A program made the position numbers and the translations under genes. From Clostridia bacterium (lineage in GTDB: Bacteria; Bacillota; Clostridia; Oscillospirales; CAG-272), in the NCBI GenBank assembly GCA_017539425.1, contig JAFYHA010000059.1:1-35621 (forward strand): 35,621 nt of DNA, given 5' to 3'. Position 1 is the first letter of the stretch; each line of letters starts with the position of its first letter. Of this stretch, positions 28,511 through 35,621 are shown in pieces. The notes beneath the pieces were generated by a model. That model ran no database searches. It worked only from the letters and a program-made list of their open reading frames with translations, and was not told the DNA's origin.

Positions 28511-30036
28511 AACAGCTTCCATTCATCTATTTTTTCGTTGATTTCATCAAGGTCTGACTGAATCTGGTTTGCGTAGTTCTGATACAACGACGCAAAGCCG
28601 GTATCTCCGTGATGCTCCGCGGCATAAGTGGCATACGATACGATGAACCGGCTCAGCCCATGGACCGGCCCGATGTCGTACGTGCGGGAGTCGAAGACGA
28701 TCTTAAGCATATCCCGTGTTTCGGGGTCTCTGGAAAACTTGCCCATCATAATCGTATCGTAAAAAGCGGGATAGACGGTATAGTAGGATTCTGCGGACAG
28801 AGCCTCGAGGATCAGACCTGTCATAGATGGGTTTTCGTTGGAGATCGGAATGGCGAGGACACTGTCGCCGTCCGGCATTACATGGTCGTAATAGCGCGTT
28901 TGGTACTCATCGAATTTCGGTATCGGCAGGATTCCGTAGTTGGATTCCATATTCCGCAAGGTGTTGGCCAGTTTTACGGAATAGAAGAGAAACTCGATTT
29001 CGTTGCTCATGAACTTTTTCGGAATGTTGAGGCCCAAATAGTCTGAATTTGCATGGAAAGGCGCATACAGGATGTCGTCATGGATGGCCAGCATCAGGTC
29101 GATGCTGTTCTCGGAACCAACTTCCGTGAAGATATGACCTTCGTCGTCTATGTCCGCAAATTTCAGCCCGGAACCCACGTAGAGGTATTCTCCGGGTGCC
29201 CGGTTTCCGCAGGATCCCCACTGGTCCGCGGCGGTCATCATGAGGTCTCCGTCCAGATCCTTGACACAGGATTCCGCATTCCGGATGAGCGCTTCCCATG
29301 TCCATTTTCCGGATTCGACCAGTTCGTAGTAATTCTCCAGACCATAGTCGTCCTGGAGCCTCGTAGAGAAGAATACCACGGCGGTTTCGGATTTGTCCAG
29401 AACCAGAATATCGGAAGCCGCAAACTGAGTTACAGTTCCGAATGTGAACGTTTTCAGGGAGTCCTGGTTCCACCACGGCTTGGTGGAATCTATATAGCGG
29501 ACTTCATTTCCACGCAGATCGTACAGGGCTCCGATCGTCCACAGGGGTGGAATGTCCCCGGACCGGTTCACAAAGAAGGAATAGGTGTCGTCTCCGGTGG
29601 AAACGGCATTGAGAATTTTGTCGACGACTTCGTAGTTGGATGCATATTCGGTCGTGATCTTGACCTCGTATTGCTCTTCGACAGCGGAGTTGCGGTTGAA
29701 AACCGCATCATTGATCGTTTCTCCATTGAGTACATTTGTTGCAATCTCTTCCCAGGGGGTCCAGTCTCCGCCTACGCCTTCCGACCCGATGGTCCAGTGC
29801 AGGCAGTGAATGACCTCCCCGGGAAAGGTGACGTCAGGAAGATCCGGTAGCAGTCTCGTCGGTTCCGGTTCGGTTTCTGCTGCGGATCCCTGTGTGTCGG
29901 TTTCCAGGCGGGTATCCGGGTTGTCCCGGGTTTCCTGAGGCTTGGCTGGCGTGGCGCAGGAAACGCCGGATGCCAGGATCGTCAAGGTGAGCAGGCACGC
30001 CAGGCATGCCGTCAGTATCCTGTGTAGTTGTTGCAT
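28504..30036 (-). CDS. Extracellular solute-binding lipoprotein (ABC importer type), module 2
   Basis: A 510-residue lipoprotein with signal and lipobox-like SGVSC (Cys27), an acidic tether, and a sugar-binding-protein fold recognisable from INDAVFNRNSAVEEQYEVKI, STKPWWNQDSL and GKWTWEALIRNAES. It parallels the module 1 binding protein in length and landmarks but is clearly divergent. The start ATG at 30036 has GAAAGAAGG a few bases upstream. Its last two codons and stop are supplied by the tRNA-Thr 3' fragment, so the original C-terminus may have been trimmed at an insertion junction. It is the last of three genes (Gfo/Idh/MocA protein, AraC regulator, binding protein) on one strand. No permease genes are adjacent. 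Confidence 0.9.
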   Translation of the reverse strand: MQQLHRILTACLACLLTLTILASGVSCATPAKPQETRDNPDTRLETDTQGSAAETEPEPTRLLPDLPDVTFPGEVIHCLHWTIGSEGVGGDWTPWEEIATNVLNGETINDAVFNRNSAVEEQYEVKITTEYASNYEVVDKILNAVSTGDDTYSFFVNRSGDIPPLWTIGALYDLRGNEVRYIDSTKPWWNQDSLKTFTFGTVTQFAASDILVLDKSETAVVFFSTRLQDDYGLENYYELVESGKWTWEALIRNAESCVKDLDGDLMMTAADQWGSCGNRAPGEYLYVGSGLKFADIDDEGHIFTEVGSENSIDLMLAIHDDILYAPFHANSDYLGLNIPKKFMSNEIEFLFYSVKLANTLRNMESNYGILPIPKFDEYQTRYYDHVMPDGDSVLAIPISNENPSMTGLILEALSAESYYTVYPAFYDTIMMGKFSRDPETRDMLKIVFDSRTYDIGPVHGLSRFIVSYATYAAEHHGDTGFASLYQNYANQIQSDLDEINEKIDEWKLFS

Positions 30037-30058
30037 GTTGACCTTCTTTCTGAAGTTC

Positions 30059-30868
30059 TCAGATACGGCCCGGAGAGGAATTGTCTTTCCGGTAGGCTGT
30101 AGGAGACACGCCGTATGCCTTCTTGAAGCTGCGGCTTAGATGAAACGCGTCGTAAAAGCCGAAGCAGGAGGCAATTTCTTTCAACCCGGCTTCCGGATAG
30201 TTCAAGAGCATTTCCCGGGCTCCTCTCAGTTTTTCGGACATCTGGTAGTTGTGCGGAGTTTGTTTGAAGACCTGGATGAAGCGTGTTCTGAACTGCCTCT
30301 CGGACATTCCGGCCAGATCGGCCAGTTCCTTCGTGGGAATGAACCGGGACGGATCTTCCAGGATCCGCTTCGCCACACTGTAGATGGAACGGTTTGCGGT
30401 GCCTGTGACGGTCTGCAGGGTGTATATCTGACAAAGAATCGTCTTCAGGAGTGACGATACGATGCCGGGATTCTCGGGAGTGGCCGGAATGTTGTTCTGG
30501 AAAACGAGTTCGTCCAAAAGCCGTTTCAGCATATATCCGTTTCCATGTCTGACAATGGTTTCTATAGCCAGACTGTTTGCTCCGGGCTCCTTTGCCCCGA
30601 TCTCGTAGAAGTGGACGAATATCGTTCGTGTGCCTGGCGCGCAGCCGACCTTGCCATAGTGATGATGGCCTGCGGCCAGCAGGATGGCGTCTCCCGCTTC
30701 GCACAGAAACGGTTCGCCGTCCTGATAGATCTCCCACGAGCCGTCCAGAACGAAGACCAGATCGTGAAAGGGCAGAATCCGGTCCGGATGGAGAATCGGG
30801 GTGGGGTAGGTGTGATAATCGCAACTTTCGATTGCGTAATCGGTATCCAGATTGAAAAGAGTTTGCAT
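30059..30868 (-). CDS. AraC-family transcriptional regulator (module 2)
   Basis: A 269-residue regulator with an N-terminal cupin-like domain (HDLVFVLDGSWEIYQDGEPF, then GDAILLAAGHHHYG) and a C-terminal AraC double helix-turn-helix (~170-262; TKELADLAGMSERQFRTRFI and LKEIASCFGFYDAFHLSRSF). The start ATG at 30868 lies 7 bases after the upstream oxidoreductase stop with a GAGAG site; the frame is open further upstream but overlaps that gene. It probably responds to the sugar handled by this module and controls its own operon. It is only distantly similar to the module 1 regulator. Confidence 0.92.
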   Translation of the reverse strand: MQTLFNLDTDYAIESCDYHTYPTPILHPDRILPFHDLVFVLDGSWEIYQDGEPFLCEAGDAILLAAGHHHYGKVGCAPGTRTIFVHFYEIGAKEPGANSLAIETIVRHGNGYMLKRLLDELVFQNNIPATPENPGIVSSLLKTILCQIYTLQTVTGTANRSIYSVAKRILEDPSRFIPTKELADLAGMSERQFRTRFIQVFKQTPHNYQMSEKLRGAREMLLNYPEAGLKEIASCFGFYDAFHLSRSFKKAYGVSPTAYRKDNSSPGRI

Positions 30869-30875
30869 AGTGCTC

Positions 30876-32009
30876 TCAGAAACTGGGCACATTGACCAGT
30901 TCGCCGTCCCGCATCGCGGACAGATGCGCGCAGATTCCGGCACCCGTGATATTGGCTCCCATGATTTCGTCAATCCAGGGCTTGCGCTCCTCCACGATGC
31001 TCAGCACAAACTCGTTGACAAGATGGGGATGGGATCCGTGATGACCGGCTCCGGCACCGACTTTCAGCGATTCCTGGGGACGCAGAGGGTCGTAGTTGCC
31101 TCCGACCGTGAAACGCCAGAGCTCTTCGGGCAGGTCCGAATAGTCGTTAGGCATGGTCACGACTTCCACTTTGTGATCGTATCCGCGGCAGTCCTGTCTG
31201 GGAACAAGGGAGGTGATGTACGGATTGTCTCCATCCGAAAAGCCCCATTCGAAACTCTTCTTGCTGCCGTATACGAACATGCCTTCCTGATAGATCCGAG
31301 CCGTTTCGAACAGGGTCCGGGTAGCCTCTCCCTTCAGCCCGTTTTCAAACGCGAATAGTGCGCTCTCGACCGGGAAGGGGTTTCCGTAGTTCCGGACCAG
31401 GTCTTCCCGCATGGTCCCGCTGCCGAACGCATGGACGCGTGCGATTCGGGAACCGGACAGGCCGACCATCGGGGCGATGGCGTGAGTGCCGTAATGCATG
31501 GGAGTGAGACCGTCCCAGTAATGGGGCCAGTTCTCCATGTCCTGATAGTGGGAACCGCGAAGGAACTGAATGCGGCCGAGTTCGCCGCTTTCCAGCATTT
31601 TCTTGACGTACATAAACTGGTATGTATAAAGCGTGGTTTCCATGAACATATAGTTCTTTCCGCTTTTCCGTTTGGCCTCCACGATGGCTCGGAGTTCCTC
31701 CAGGGATACACCCATCGGAACGGTGCATGCACAGTGTTTGCCGGCATTGAGTACGGCAACGCTCTGTTCGGCATGGAGAGGAATCGGGGTGACGAGATGC
31801 ACGGCATCCACGCTATCGTCGCGCAGGATCTCGTCCAGACTTTGGTACGGAGCCCGGATACCGAATGTATCGTAGAACCACTTTTCCTTGGCGTGGTCCG
31901 GGTCGAAGATCACGATTTCACCCACCATCGGGTGACACTTGTAGATTTCGACAAATGCGCCGCCGAATCCCAGCCCGACCAGCGCGATCTTAAGTTTTCT
32001 GCTTGCCAT
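30876..32009 (-). CDS. Gfo/Idh/MocA-family protein (module 2)
   Basis: A 377-residue cytoplasmic protein with a Rossmann loop VGLGFGGAF (11-19) and HLVTPIPLHAEQSVAVLNAG. At the position of the usual EKP motif it has CTVPMG (95-100), so the catalytic-region Lys is replaced by Val. The C-terminal half has HGTHA-type (MHYGTHAIAPMVG) and GAGHHGSHPHL stretches; the latter His-rich loop is notable. The reaction is not assignable; other family members without the Lys use different chemistry. Start: ATG 32009 with GGAGG 9 bases upstream. It heads the three-gene module between the tRNA-Thr gene and its 3' fragment. Confidence 0.9.
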   Translation of the reverse strand: MASRKLKIALVGLGFGGAFVEIYKCHPMVGEIVIFDPDHAKEKWFYDTFGIRAPYQSLDEILRDDSVDAVHLVTPIPLHAEQSVAVLNAGKHCACTVPMGVSLEELRAIVEAKRKSGKNYMFMETTLYTYQFMYVKKMLESGELGRIQFLRGSHYQDMENWPHYWDGLTPMHYGTHAIAPMVGLSGSRIARVHAFGSGTMREDLVRNYGNPFPVESALFAFENGLKGEATRTLFETARIYQEGMFVYGSKKSFEWGFSDGDNPYITSLVPRQDCRGYDHKVEVVTMPNDYSDLPEELWRFTVGGNYDPLRPQESLKVGAGAGHHGSHPHLVNEFVLSIVEERKPWIDEIMGANITGAGICAHLSAMRDGELVNVPSF

Positions 32010-32052
32010 TGTCCTGTTCCTCCTTGCTCCGGACGGTTCCGGATACAAATCC

Positions 32053-32082
32053 AGTATACCATTTTGAGGTGGGTGATACCAT
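32053..32082 (-). promoter_or_regulatory. Promoter region of module 2 with ATACCAT repeat
   Basis: On the - strand a -10 box TATACT (32053-32058) has no good -35 box. ATACCAT occurs at 32056-32062 and 32076-32082, 20 bases apart, overlapping the -10 and -35 regions. This fits an AraC-controlled promoter, but the repeat is short. Confidence 0.4.
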
Positions 32083-32137
32083 AGACAAAAAGAGCAAAAG
32101 CATGTACCAAACGGCAATATCGGGTTTCATGGCTGAA

Positions 32138-32187
32138 AAAACGAAAAAGCAAGCACCTGGCAGAACCAATGCTTGCTTTTTCGTTTT
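32138..32187 (-). terminator. tRNA-Thr terminator, perfect 18-bp stem
   Basis: AAAACGAAAAAGCAAGCA (32138-32155) and its exact complement (32170-32187) flank a 14-base loop. The - strand ends in a T-rich run, 16 bases past the tRNA end. Confidence 0.85.
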
Positions 32188-32203
32188 AAAAGCTGTTAAA
32201 TGA

Positions 32204-32252
32204 AGCTGGTGAAAAGACTCGAACTTTCGACCTGCTGATTACGAATCAGCTG
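32204..32252 (-). repeat. 49-bp direct repeat, intact-tRNA copy (candidate attachment site)
   Basis: Same orientation as 28462-28510 with four mismatches. The two copies bracket 3.7 kb that hold exactly the three genes of module 2. Confidence 0.7.
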
Positions 32253-32276
32253 CACTACCGACTGTGCTACACCAGC
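32204..32276 (-). tRNA. tRNA-Thr (anticodon CGT)
   Basis: The - strand folds into a complete cloverleaf: acceptor GCTGGTG/CACCAGC with discriminator T, D arm GCAC/GTGC, anticodon arm GCTGA-TTCGTAA-TCAGC with anticodon CGT reading ACG, and T arm GAAAG-TTCGAGT-CTTTT. CCA is not encoded. A promoter (TTGTCA/TATAAT) and a strong terminator flank it. Its 3' half recurs at 28462-28510. Confidence 0.95.
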
Positions 32277-32289
32277 AATCACAGGAGGG

Positions 32290-32318
32290 ATTATACCACA
32301 TTGAACCCTCCGTGACAA
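32290..32318 (-). promoter_or_regulatory. tRNA-Thr promoter
   Basis: On the - strand TTGTCA (32313-32318) and TATAAT (32290-32295) are 17 bases apart, ending 14 bases before the tRNA. GGAGGG/CCCTCC arms (32284-32289 / 32306-32311) flank the -10 box. Confidence 0.8.
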
Positions 32319-32364
32319 GGGGTTTGCAAATTTTGTAAAAAAAGTGCTTTTTGCGTCTGACAAA

Positions 32365-32393
32365 TTGAAGAGGATGGTAAAATATGATATGAT
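32365..32393 (+). promoter_or_regulatory. Promoter of the CotH-domain gene
   Basis: TTGAAG (32365-32370) and TATGAT (32388-32393) are 17 bases apart, upstream of a strong AGGAGG ribosome site at 32455-32460. Confidence 0.6.
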
Positions 32394-32467
32394 AATACTA
32401 ATAGATTGCGCGCGTAGAGCGTGGCTTGCCTGGAATCTGGCAAAGCTTGGAAGCAGGAGGTGTCCCT

Positions 32468-35122
32468 ATGATCAAACGAATACTAGCGGCACTGCTTTTG
32501 ATGACCATGATTCTGCCGGGCCTTCTGGCCTGCGGCAGCTCAGACACAGGTCCTTCGGAGACCGGTACGGAGACAACGGACAGCCGCCCGGAAACCGGTA
32601 AGGAGCAGGACAGCGAAACCTCCGGACGCCCGGATGAAACAGCGGAAACAAGCTCAGGGGCGGATACGGAAACCTCTTTTGAAACGGATCAGGAGACCGA
32701 GACCGCACCGGAAACGGATCCCATTCCGGAACCGGCCGGTAAACCGACGATGCCCAACTATCTGAAAGCCTCTTCTGTGATCCGGGAGAACACATGGAAC
32801 GTCAACGGGGAAGAAGCAGGCACGGCCTTTATCGACCCTTCCCAGGCCAAGACCTATCCCTCTGAGAAAATCCAGTCTTTCTGGATCCGCACTCAAGAAA
32901 ACGAGAGGATCCCGTTTTCCGTGGCCTGCCACATAGCCGGCGGATGCATCTCGGCTATTCTGCCTGCCGGGATCGACCTGTCCCGGGTCGTACCGGTGTT
33001 TGAAGCCGGCGGGCATACCGTCCGGGATGAGGACGGAAACGAAGTGGTCTCCGGTGAGACGGCTCTGGATCTGACCCGTGAGCGCACGTTGCATATGGAT
33101 GGAGATCCCGCCGTTTACCGGATCCTTGTTGAAAATCTCCGTACCGGTCTTCCGTCCCTCAGCCTGTCCACCTCGGATTTCAGCCAGATCAAAGACAAAG
33201 TCAACTGGATCCCGTCCCGCATATACATCGGGGGCGGAGATCCGTCTGTATGTTCCTGGTCCCAGGCGGTCCCGCTTCTGGTCGACGGGGCGGCAAAGGG
33301 CCGGGGCAATACCTCATGGGGATTCCCCAAAAAAGGGTACAACGTCAAGCTGGAGAGCAAGCATTCCTTCCTGGGACTGCCTTCACACAAGAAATTCTGT
33401 CTGGTTTCCAATTATCAGGACAAATCCCTGATGCGCAACTTCCTGGGTGCCGAACTGTCCCTGGCCGTTGGAATGAAGGATACGATGCAGGTCCGGTTCG
33501 TGGACCTGTGGTACAACGGCAAGTATCACGGCAACTATACGGTCATTGAAAAGATCGAGATCGACAAGAACTCGATCAACATACCCAAATACGATCCGGC
33601 GTTCCAGCCGAACGAGATGGGCTATATTCTGGAGTGGGACGGTCATGTCAATGAAGTGTCCGGTTCCCAGAAAGAAAAATGGCAGGCGTTCGGGGAAGGT
33701 ACTTACGATCCGGTCGCCGATGCCTATTTTATCAATCTGGACGGCCACTGGATGACCTTCAAGGACCCGGACGAGAACCTGACGCCCGAGATGCTGAACT
33801 ATGTGGCGGACCGCTGGAGAAAGGCGGTACAGGCCCTGGACGAAGGCAACGAGGACAAGATCCGGACCTATCTGGACCCGGAATCCGCGGCGCAGTGGTT
33901 TATCGTCGAGGACCTGATGATGAATATGGACGCATCCTTCCATTCCAGCGTGTACATGTATCTGGACGGAAACGGGGTCTTCCATATGGGACCGGTCTGG
34001 GATTTCGACCTCGGGGCCGGAAACGCCAATTACGGGAACCGGGACACCTCATCCTCCTATCTGCAGGGGTCCTATATCATCCGCAAACTGTTCAAGCTGG
34101 TTTTTTTCAAAGATGATATCTACTCACTCTGGACAGATTCCTATGACCGGATCTGCGCGGCCCTGACCAGTATGGACAAAATGGCCGGGATCCTGGATAT
34201 CTCGGCAAAACTCAATTTCCAGCGCTGGGACGTGCTGAACAAAAAAGTGGGAGCCAATGACGACTGGGTCCTGAACTATACCACGTTTGAGTCCCAGATC
34301 GTGTACCTGCAGGGTTTTCTGCGCCGGCGCATCGCCTACATCCAGAACCTGATTGCCGGGGAAGAGTACAGCGCGATGGTCAGCCGGAAAACGCCCTGGA
34401 AAGGAAGCGGGACCCAGACGGATCCCTACCTGATCCAGAATGAGACCGATTTTTTGCGTCTGGTCGCCAAACTGCGTTCCCGCAAAGACTGCAAGGGCGA
34501 ATACTATCTGCAGACCGCGGACCTGGTCCTGGACCTGAATGCGACCACGGACAGTACCTCGACCTTTGCCGGGACCTATGACGGCGGGGGATGGAAGATC
34601 ATCTGCGAGACGGTTGGCGGAAATGCGTGCCTCTTCCCATATGTGAGCGGGCATCTCCGCAATATACAGGTCTTCGGCATCTCCATCCGGAATACCGAGC
34701 AGGCCGCCGGACTCTGCCGTTCGGTAAGGTCGGGCGCGACCGTCGTCAACTGCGCGGTGTACGGCGAGATCTATTCGGCGACGCACAGCGTGGCCGGCCT
34801 GACCTCATCCATCCATGCGAATGCCGCGATCCTCAACTGCGTCATCGTCTGTGATCTGCAGGGAAATGGCTCCGTGGGCGGTCTTACGGCCTATGAGGGC
34901 GGAGACTACCGTGTGGAGAACTGCTTTGCGGAAGTGAGCGGAAGCGAGGAAAACATGACGGTCCGGACAAACCGGATTCCTGTGGAACTTGCTGACACGG
35001 CAAATACCCTGAACGCCTCATTGGCGGATTGGGAACGCGAACTGAATCTTCCGTCCGGAACGCTCTGCCGCTGGAACGGTGACGGAGACGCACTGGTCAT
35101 GATTCCAGGCACCCGGAAATGA
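32468..35122 (+). CDS. CotH-kinase-domain lipoprotein with C-terminal GLUG-like/beta-helix region
   Basis: An 884-residue lipoprotein: signal with lipobox GLLAC (Cys22), a Thr/Glu/Asp-rich linker (~23-90), a beta-rich domain (~95-240), then a CotH domain. CotH landmarks are RGNTSWGFPKKGYNVKL (~278-294), LVSNYQDKSLMRN (~311-323), WYNGKYHGNYTVIEKIEID (~347-366) and GPVWDFDLGAGN (~508-519), matching the family's nucleotide/metal-binding residues. The Bacillus CotH is an atypical protein kinase of spore-coat proteins; here it would be outside the membrane. The C-terminus (~645-830) begins GSGTQTDPYLIQNETDFLRL and has GLUG-like repeats. The start at 32468 is set by AGGAGG 7 bases upstream. The stop overlaps the next start (ATGA), coupling it to a C39-like peptidase lipoprotein. 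Target unknown. Confidence 0.92.
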   Translation: MIKRILAALLLMTMILPGLLACGSSDTGPSETGTETTDSRPETGKEQDSETSGRPDETAETSSGADTETSFETDQETETAPETDPIPEPAGKPTMPNYLKASSVIRENTWNVNGEEAGTAFIDPSQAKTYPSEKIQSFWIRTQENERIPFSVACHIAGGCISAILPAGIDLSRVVPVFEAGGHTVRDEDGNEVVSGETALDLTRERTLHMDGDPAVYRILVENLRTGLPSLSLSTSDFSQIKDKVNWIPSRIYIGGGDPSVCSWSQAVPLLVDGAAKGRGNTSWGFPKKGYNVKLESKHSFLGLPSHKKFCLVSNYQDKSLMRNFLGAELSLAVGMKDTMQVRFVDLWYNGKYHGNYTVIEKIEIDKNSINIPKYDPAFQPNEMGYILEWDGHVNEVSGSQKEKWQAFGEGTYDPVADAYFINLDGHWMTFKDPDENLTPEMLNYVADRWRKAVQALDEGNEDKIRTYLDPESAAQWFIVEDLMMNMDASFHSSVYMYLDGNGVFHMGPVWDFDLGAGNANYGNRDTSSSYLQGSYIIRKLFKLVFFKDDIYSLWTDSYDRICAALTSMDKMAGILDISAKLNFQRWDVLNKKVGANDDWVLNYTTFESQIVYLQGFLRRRIAYIQNLIAGEEYSAMVSRKTPWKGSGTQTDPYLIQNETDFLRLVAKLRSRKDCKGEYYLQTADLVLDLNATTDSTSTFAGTYDGGGWKIICETVGGNACLFPYVSGHLRNIQVFGISIRNTEQAAGLCRSVRSGATVVNCAVYGEIYSATHSVAGLTSSIHANAAILNCVIVCDLQGNGSVGGLTAYEGGDYRVENCFAEVSGSEENMTVRTNRIPVELADTANTLNASLADWERELNLPSGTLCRWNGDGDALVMIPGTRK

Positions 35123-35621
35123 GCCGTATACAAAGGATTCTGACCGCGGCGCTGGTGCCGGTTCTGCTTGCGCTTGCGTCCTGCGGACAGAAGGCCGGGA
35201 CACCGGCCCGGACGGAGACCGTACCGGGGGTCCCTGCGACCGAAATAGAGACGAAAACCGATACCGAAACGGAAGAGATGCGGGCAACCGATACCGAAAC
35301 GGAATCACCGGAGACAGACGGAGAGGTACAAACGATGAGACCGGATACAGAAACCGAAAAGAGCACGGAAACGGATGCCGCCCGGGTCAAGCGGATCGAG
35401 GTGACCAACATTCTCCAGAATCCGGAACTCCCTACCGGCTGCGAGACCGTGTCGCTGACCATTCTGCTCAACCATCTAGGCTTCCGGGCGGACAAGATGG
35501 ATCTGGCACGGTACTATCTGCCCAAGATGGATTTTTACTGGAAGGACGGGGAACTGTACGGCGCGGATTTTCGCACCACGTTTGCCGGAAATCCGGAATC
35601 CGACAGTTCCTACGGCTGTTA
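35119..35621 (+). CDS. C39-like cysteine peptidase lipoprotein (3' end outside window)
   Basis: The first 167 codons are present. A signal ending ALASC (Cys22) is followed by a Thr/Glu-rich linker (~25-88) with repeated TDTETE, then LQNPELPTGCETVSLTILLN (99-118). That segment matches the N-terminal active site of Peptidase_C39_2-type proteins with probable nucleophile Cys108. AGNPESDSSYGC near the window end resembles the next conserved block of that family. The catalytic His and Asp lie beyond the window. The ATG overlaps the CotH-gene stop by ATGA with no good ribosome site, so its translation depends on the upstream gene. The same kind of linker joins both lipoproteins to the membrane, which suggests that they work together at the cell surface. 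Confidence 0.85.
   Translation, partial: MSRIQRILTAALVPVLLALASCGQKAGTPARTETVPGVPATEIETKTDTETEEMRATDTETESPETDGEVQTMRPDTETEKSTETDAARVKRIEVTNILQNPELPTGCETVSLTILLNHLGFRADKMDLARYYLPKMDFYWKDGELYGADFRTTFAGNPESDSSYGC

Overview
The window looks like a chromosomal segment of an uncultured-type Clostridia (Firmicutes) gut bacterium. It carries SecA with a C-terminal SEC-C zinc motif, RsmA, LuxS, a CotH-domain lipoprotein, many lipoproteins with Ser/Glu/Thr-rich linkers, and consensus sigma-A promoters with strong Gram-positive ribosome binding sites. Coding DNA is moderately GC-rich, which creates many long antisense shadow frames. Taxonomy below class is not supported by what can be seen.

Left part (1-8.6 kb): the 3' end of secA, then a tightly packed + strand run of two membrane proteins, a XerC/D-like tyrosine recombinase and a third membrane protein. 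This run converges on rsmA (- strand) at a shared hairpin. rsmA and luxS are divergent from back-to-back promoters. luxS is followed by an unusual regulator: a secreted beta-helix domain, one membrane segment, and a cytoplasmic LuxR-type helix-turn-helix.

Middle (8.8-19.1 kb): a 2,912-residue cell-surface protein with a signal peptide, Ig-like and InlB-like repeats, three Cys-rich A/B repeat pairs, a duplicated domain and a C-terminal membrane anchor. After two hairpins comes an AT-richer AAA/DUF4143 ATPase whose promoter region holds five copies of a 12-bp repeat; it looks acquired.

Right part (19.1-35.6 kb): three glycan-oriented modules. (1) A four-gene - strand operon (two Gfo/Idh/MocA-type proteins, a GH28-like beta-helix protein, a tandem beta-helix lipoprotein) is divergent from an AraC regulator, which is followed by a solute-binding lipoprotein. 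The promoters of the operon and of the binding protein share a nearly identical 44-bp upstream element in opposite orientations around araC, which predicts one regulon. (2) A second module (Gfo/Idh/MocA protein, AraC regulator, solute-binding lipoprotein; - strand) lies between an intact tRNA-Thr(CGT) gene and a 49-bp copy of a tRNA-Thr 3' half, the geometry of a tRNA-targeted insertion. (3) A CotH-domain lipoprotein is translationally coupled to a C39-like peptidase lipoprotein cut by the window edge. No ABC permease genes accompany either binding protein.
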